A DNA stretch of 6,570 bases from an uncultured Clostridia bacterium (GTDB taxonomy: Bacteria > Bacillota > Clostridia > Oscillospirales > Ruminococcaceae). A program made the position numbers and the translations under genes. The notes under the pieces are model-generated. The model ran no database searches and had not been told where the DNA came from. It was given only the letters and a program-made list of their open reading frames with translations. Below are positions 4,901 to 6,570 of this stretch, piece after piece. Where the stretch lies: positions 1 through 6,570 of the forward strand of contig CAMNBY010000171.1 of NCBI GenBank assembly GCA_946533615.1, read 5' to 3'. Positions within the stretch are counted from its first letter, which is position 1, and every line of letters starts with the position of its first letter.

Positions 4901-6570
4901 GAGTAGCGGGCAGCTTGTCGGCAGCGCCGTCGCCGTTGATGTCCCAGCCGATGAACTTGGCGCCGTCGGGAAGGTACTCGTTTATCAGCGCCTGTGCGGG
5001 AGCCTGTACCATCTCGCCCGTTTTCAGCGGCAGCATCGAAACTATATTGCCGTTCACATAGAAGGTCGCAAGATCCCACTCTCCCTTGTAGAAGATGTTC
5101 TCGGTGAAGATACTGTTGTCAATGCTCCTGCACTCGTCGCGGCCAAGCCTTACAAATACATTTTCATCACCGAAGGCAACGTAGGAGTTCCTGAACTGCT
5201 CCATGTTCTCGAGCACGATGTTATCTGCGTGAGGCGCAGCATTGGTCGAATAGCAGCCCACATAGGTGGTGATGTCGCAGCCGCCGCTTATCATCATGCC
5301 CCACTCTGGCAGAACGTTAAAGGCCGTCTTTACATATTTCAGCGAGCTGTTGCCGATAATGTTCTGATCCACAAAGACGTAATCGGGGCAAAGCAGCTCC
5401 GCCGAGATGATCTTTGTATCCGAGATGCCGTAGGAACCGATGCGTTCAAGGTTTTTGCTCCACCTGATTGCCTTGACATTGGGAAAGCCCAGCGCCCCGA
5501 TATACCTGAGAGAGTCGGGCATATAGATGCTCTTGACAGTATCGTTCCCTGTATATAACCTTGCCACAAGCACGGTGCCTTCCCTGATCTTCAGCTCTTC
5601 GGGGATATACCTTTCTATCGGGGTGATGCCTACCGCATAATCGCCCACATAGAGCAGGCCGTAGTAATAGTTGTCAAGATCGTTGGCATAGGCTGTATTG
5701 AAGAAACACTCCCTGCCTATCTCGGTCAGGTTCGGGCCTGCGGTTATCTCCGAAAGCCTTGTACAATCACAGAAGACATCATCGCCCAGCCGTTCCAGCG
5801 AATCGGGAAGGCTTACAGAGGTCAGGCCGTCGCAGCCCTTGAAGGCGTTGCTGTCTATCTTCGTGATACCCTCGGGCAGCTCGATCGCGCCCGAGATCGC
5901 CTTCGGAACGAACATCAGCCTTGTTTTGTCATAGGTGTAGAGCAGCCCGTCAACGGAGCTGAAATGCTTGTTCGCCTCGTCAACGCCGATGGCGGAGAGG
6001 CTGCCGCAGTTCGAGAAGGCCTGCTCGCCTATCTCGCTGACGTTCGCGGGGATATGAATGCTTTCAAGAGAAGAGCATTCGTTGAAGACCTCTCTGTTTA
6101 TCGTTTTCAGAGCGTCGGGCAGAGCTATCTCTTTCAGGCTACTGCAGCATGCAAAGCACTGCACACCGAGCTCGGTGACGGTGTCGGGGATGTTTATGCT
6201 TTCAAGCGCAAAGCAGTTGAAGAACAAATCTACCTCCAGCTTGTCAAGCTTTGAGCCCTCGGCAAAGGTGGCTTCCTTAAGGACGTGGCAGTCCAGGAAG
6301 GCGTAAGGCCCTATCAGTGAAACGCCCGCGGGTATCTCTATGCTTTCCAGGGTCGTGCAGTCCTGGAAGACGCTTGACTCGATGCATTCAAGTCCGTCGG
6401 GAAGGTCGATCGCCTTTATTCCCGTGCAGCCCCTGAACAGGTCCGCCTTGATGGTCTTGAGCCACTTGGGCAGCACGACCTCTGTAAGCTCTGTGCAGTT
6501 TGCAAAGGCGCCGCGGTCAAATTCGGTGACAGTGTCGGGTATCTCAAGCCTGCCCGAAATGTCCCTTTCG
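1944..6570 (-). CDS. Very large modular BspA-type LRR/Ig-like surface protein, 5' end outside window
   Basis: The frame is open from the window edge to a TAA at 1946-1944, giving at least 1541 residues. The first possible in-window start near this edge is a GTG at 6476-6474. It is not the true start, because the 31 codons before it continue the same LRR repeat (IPDTVTEFDRGAFANCTEL). Counting residue 1 at that GTG, the modules are: LRR_5/BspA repeats to ~385; a degenerate stretch; an InlB-B-like repeat 467-537; four Big_2 Ig-like domains 538-897; a mixed beta domain 898-1030; a fifth Big_2 1031-1118; a CxxC linker 1119-1153; and two Ig-like plus FN3-like pairs 1154-1342 and 1343-1510. Such proteins are secreted or surface-bound and are thought to bind host or food-particle ligands; this role is inferred from the family. 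The C-terminus ends in VKTVKAK with no LPXTG, SLH or dockerin, so any signal peptide or anchor must be N-terminal and unseen. Confidence 0.93.
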   Translation of the reverse strand, partial: ERDISGRLEIPDTVTEFDRGAFANCTELTEVVLPKWLKTIKADLFRGCTGIKAIDLPDGLECIESSVFQDCTTLESIEIPAGVSLIGPYAFLDCHVLKEATFAEGSKLDKLEVDLFFNCFALESINIPDTVTELGVQCFACCSSLKEIALPDALKTINREVFNECSSLESIHIPANVSEIGEQAFSNCGSLSAIGVDEANKHFSSVDGLLYTYDKTRLMFVPKAISGAIELPEGITKIDSNAFKGCDGLTSVSLPDSLERLGDDVFCDCTRLSEITAGPNLTEIGRECFFNTAYANDLDNYYYGLLYVGDYAVGITPIERYIPEELKIREGTVLVARLYTGNDTVKSIYMPDSLRYIGALGFPNVKAIRWSKNLERIGSYGISDTKIISAELLCPDYVFVDQNIIGNSSLKYVKTAFNVLPEWGMMISGGCDITTYVGCYSTNAAPHADNIVLENMEQFRNSYVAFGDENVFVRLGRDECRSIDNSIFTENIFYKGEWDLATFYVNGNIVSMLPLKTGEMVQAPAQALINEYLPDGAKFIGWDINGDGAADKLPATLSEDLVAEAVFDAPVKSICIIAEGIYESCDEDDNRTDTINIENGGTAKLRAEFHPALNNHSEELVWSSGDESLLTVDQDGRLTAVKSEAYDEYHTVIVRCAMKEDPSVYAEISVYIMPRSYGIRLEESEGVVNAGESMKLEPVFDLPEDQQDAERFEKRFSSSNEAAATVSKDGTVTAVAPGTSEITVAYYDKELGADLYTAVFTVKVKAPMTGISLPASAEVNVEEALTLRPEFLPANTTDKRTVFWSSSDTGIAKVSAGGRVTGVMPGTVTVTARCGSFEAACTVTVKVPLKEITLNTSRGTLRLDKTKQLEVICIPEYTTDDRAAVWRSDNEEIASVDQNGLVTANKTGRTVITAEVGGKTATYEVSVIGLRDEATGITVTNSDDTEMEDGTELVVDELDRDEVGDKYGDMYGAVILLVRDRWGRLYWLYIYDISLFRGSHTVQPTVPVDVDLPVPVTTNGGSGKIYRMEPDGSLTDMASTVSEGKYHFRTEHFSVYALAVPTDSYAAADIQLDRSELTLCLGQEADVQAAVSPEEAEDKTVLWSSSDESVAVVDENGHITAAGKGSAVITAVSADQPDVKAECSVTVTDHSYEAKVTRPATASEEGEMTYTCTHCGDSYTEPIEKLRNSMENMDISLKYTAVTYSAAGINADKYLTVKDGGKTLVQGVDYKTSYKDNDKVGFKTCTLTITGIGDYSGSVEKQLTVKPATLPAPKLSTKDGAIIVNWSKTTTDGLAYQIIYDKVADFDTSAKGHTADYHTTTVTDLNTLTKTLSAYTKPGETWYVRVRTFITSDGTVKGTRYGTFSKSVKIAVKGDLGSASIPYASYTYTGSAIKPVVTVKGSKGNKLKASDYTVTYSSNTKVGKATIKIVGKGSYQGTLTKTFVIKPKAGTLTLTAGKASFKASWTKDTAASGYQITYSKDKSFKSGVTNYNVSKSSTTSANFSSKPKSGETWYVKYRPYITVNGTKYYGSYSSVKTVKAK
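1947..3017 (-). repeat. C-terminal duplicated Ig-like plus FN3-like pair
   Basis: Two units of the same layout close the protein. The first (residues 1154-1342) and second (1343-1510) each have an Ig-like half (VDYKTSYKDNDKVG...ITGIGDYSGS and SDYTVTYSSNTKVG...IVGKGSYQGT). Each is followed by an FN3-like half with a shared W-Y-V strand (KPGETWYVRVRTFIT and KSGETWYVKYRPYIT) and a GTRYGTFS or GTKYYGSYS end. The DNA shares an exact 16-base block, TGACATACCAGGTCTC on the + strand, at 2024-2039 and 2537-2552. The second unit is Lys/Ser/Thr-rich. Confidence 0.85.
3018..3386 (-). other. Fifth Big_2 domain and CxxC linker
   Basis: Residues 1031-1118 form another Big_2 unit (LWSSSDESVAVVDENGHITA, then GKGSAVITA). 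It is followed by a short HSYEAKVTRPAT...YTCTHCGDSYTEPI segment at about 1119-1153. This linker type recurs in Ruminococcus-like surface proteins and usually carries a CxxC pair, here Cys1141 and Cys1144. Many copies I recall also have a Cys after the PAT segment; here that position is Ala (ATASEEG). The two Cys could bind metal or form a disulfide. Confidence 0.65.
3387..3785 (-). other. Mixed beta domain between Ig-like repeats
   Basis: Residues 898-1030 break the Big_2 series. The segment has an acidic start (TEMEDGTELVVDELDRDEVG), an aromatic strand (GRLYWLYIYDISLF), a proline-valine-rich strand (VPVDVDLPVPV) and an ending KIYRMEPDGSLTDM...YHFRTEHFSVYALAV. The ending matches a pattern I recall near the C-terminus of many Clostridia surface proteins (x-x-F-x-T-x-H-F-S-x-Y-x-L). 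I do not assign a named family. Confidence 0.5.
3786..4865 (-). repeat. Four tandem Big_2 (bacterial Ig-like group 2) domains
   Basis: Four units at residues about 538-641, 645-735, 736-816 and 817-897 share the Big_2 core, x-W-S-S-x-(D/N)-x-x-(I/A)-x-x-V-x-x-x-G-x-V-T-(A/G)-V-x-x-G. Examples are VWSSGDESLLTVDQDGRLTA, FSSSNEAAATVSKDGTVTAV, FWSSSDTGIAKVSAGGRVTG and VWRSDNEEIASVDQNGLVTA. The first two are longer than the ~80-residue norm because of acidic insertions (ESCDEDDNRTD and DLPEDQQDAERFEKR). They probably act as rigid spacers that hold the LRR head away from the cell. Confidence 0.88.
4866..5078 (-). other. InlB B-repeat-like (Listeria-Bacteroides) module
   Basis: Residues 467-537 follow the usual order of this beta-grasp-like repeat: WDLATFYVNGNIV, a KTGEMVQAP turn, KFIGWD, then ATLSEDLVAEAVF as the closing strand. 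It links the LRR array to the Ig-like domains. The segment WDINGDGAAD (residues 511-520) places Asp, Asn and Asp at alternating positions, like a calcium-binding loop. Binding is only a possibility. Confidence 0.6.
5322..6570 (-). repeat. BspA-like leucine-rich repeat (LRR_5) array
   Basis: Repeats of about 23 residues follow the pattern I-P-x-x-(V/L)-x-x-I-x-x-x-(A/V)-F-x-x-C-x-x-L-x-x-(I/V). Ten units keep the F-x-x-C-x-x-L core, among them AFANCTEL, LFRGCTGI, VFQDCTTL, CFACCSSL, AFSNCGSL, AFKGCDGL and VFCDCTRL. Around residues 165-195 the array is interrupted by the insert common in BspA proteins (FSSVDGLLYTYDKTRLMFVP). Beyond residue ~255 the repeats become degenerate and lose the Cys. 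The array is already under way at the window edge, so its total length is unknown. Confidence 0.92.

Noticed and set aside
4620..5558. 312-codon + strand open frame opposite the LRR and InlB-like region
   Set aside because: It is an antisense shadow of a recognisable repeat protein with no credible domain.
6474..6476. GTG as the start of the large surface protein
   Set aside because: The frame stays open to the window edge and the 31 upstream codons are a continuing LRR repeat.

Overview
The window looks like chromosomal DNA of a gut or rumen Clostridia bacterium, most likely Ruminococcus or a relative in Oscillospiraceae. This is inference from four things: moderately GC-rich coding DNA, strong AGGAGG ribosome binding sites, a DUF3502-type sugar-binding-lipoprotein remnant, and a very large BspA-type leucine-rich-repeat surface protein carrying bacterial Ig-like modules. 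No species can be named from sequence alone.

The left third (1-1889) reads on the + strand. After about 120 bases of upstream sequence there is a small four-helix membrane protein (120-617) of unknown function. Thirty-three bases later comes an open frame (651-1889) that I read as a broken, chimeric gene. Its first ~61 codons resemble the start of a GNAT-type acetyltransferase with an apparent internal deletion. From about codon 60 it becomes the middle and C-terminal part of an ABC-transporter extracellular solute-binding protein. The solute-binding part lacks its signal peptide, lipobox and most of its N-terminal lobe, and an in-frame TAA at 975-977 interrupts it. The frame resumes with no shift and runs to a natural stop at 1887-1889.

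A GC-rich hairpin with a T-tract (1901-1945) ends the + strand unit. It lies between two convergent genes, and the stop codon of the opposite gene sits inside the T-tract.

The right 70% (1944-6570) is one minus-strand gene whose 5' end lies beyond the window. It encodes at least 1541 residues of a modular, presumably secreted surface protein. From N to C the modules are a BspA/LRR_5 array, an InlB-B-like repeat, four Big_2 Ig-like domains, a mixed beta domain, a fifth Big_2 domain, a CxxC linker, and a C-terminal duplication of an Ig-like plus FN3-like pair. No LPXTG, SLH or dockerin module is visible in the part seen.

I see no RNA genes, CRISPR array, insertion sequence or defence system. 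The most notable point is the fused and interrupted acetyltransferase/solute-binding-protein frame, which may be real gene decay or an assembly or sequencing problem.
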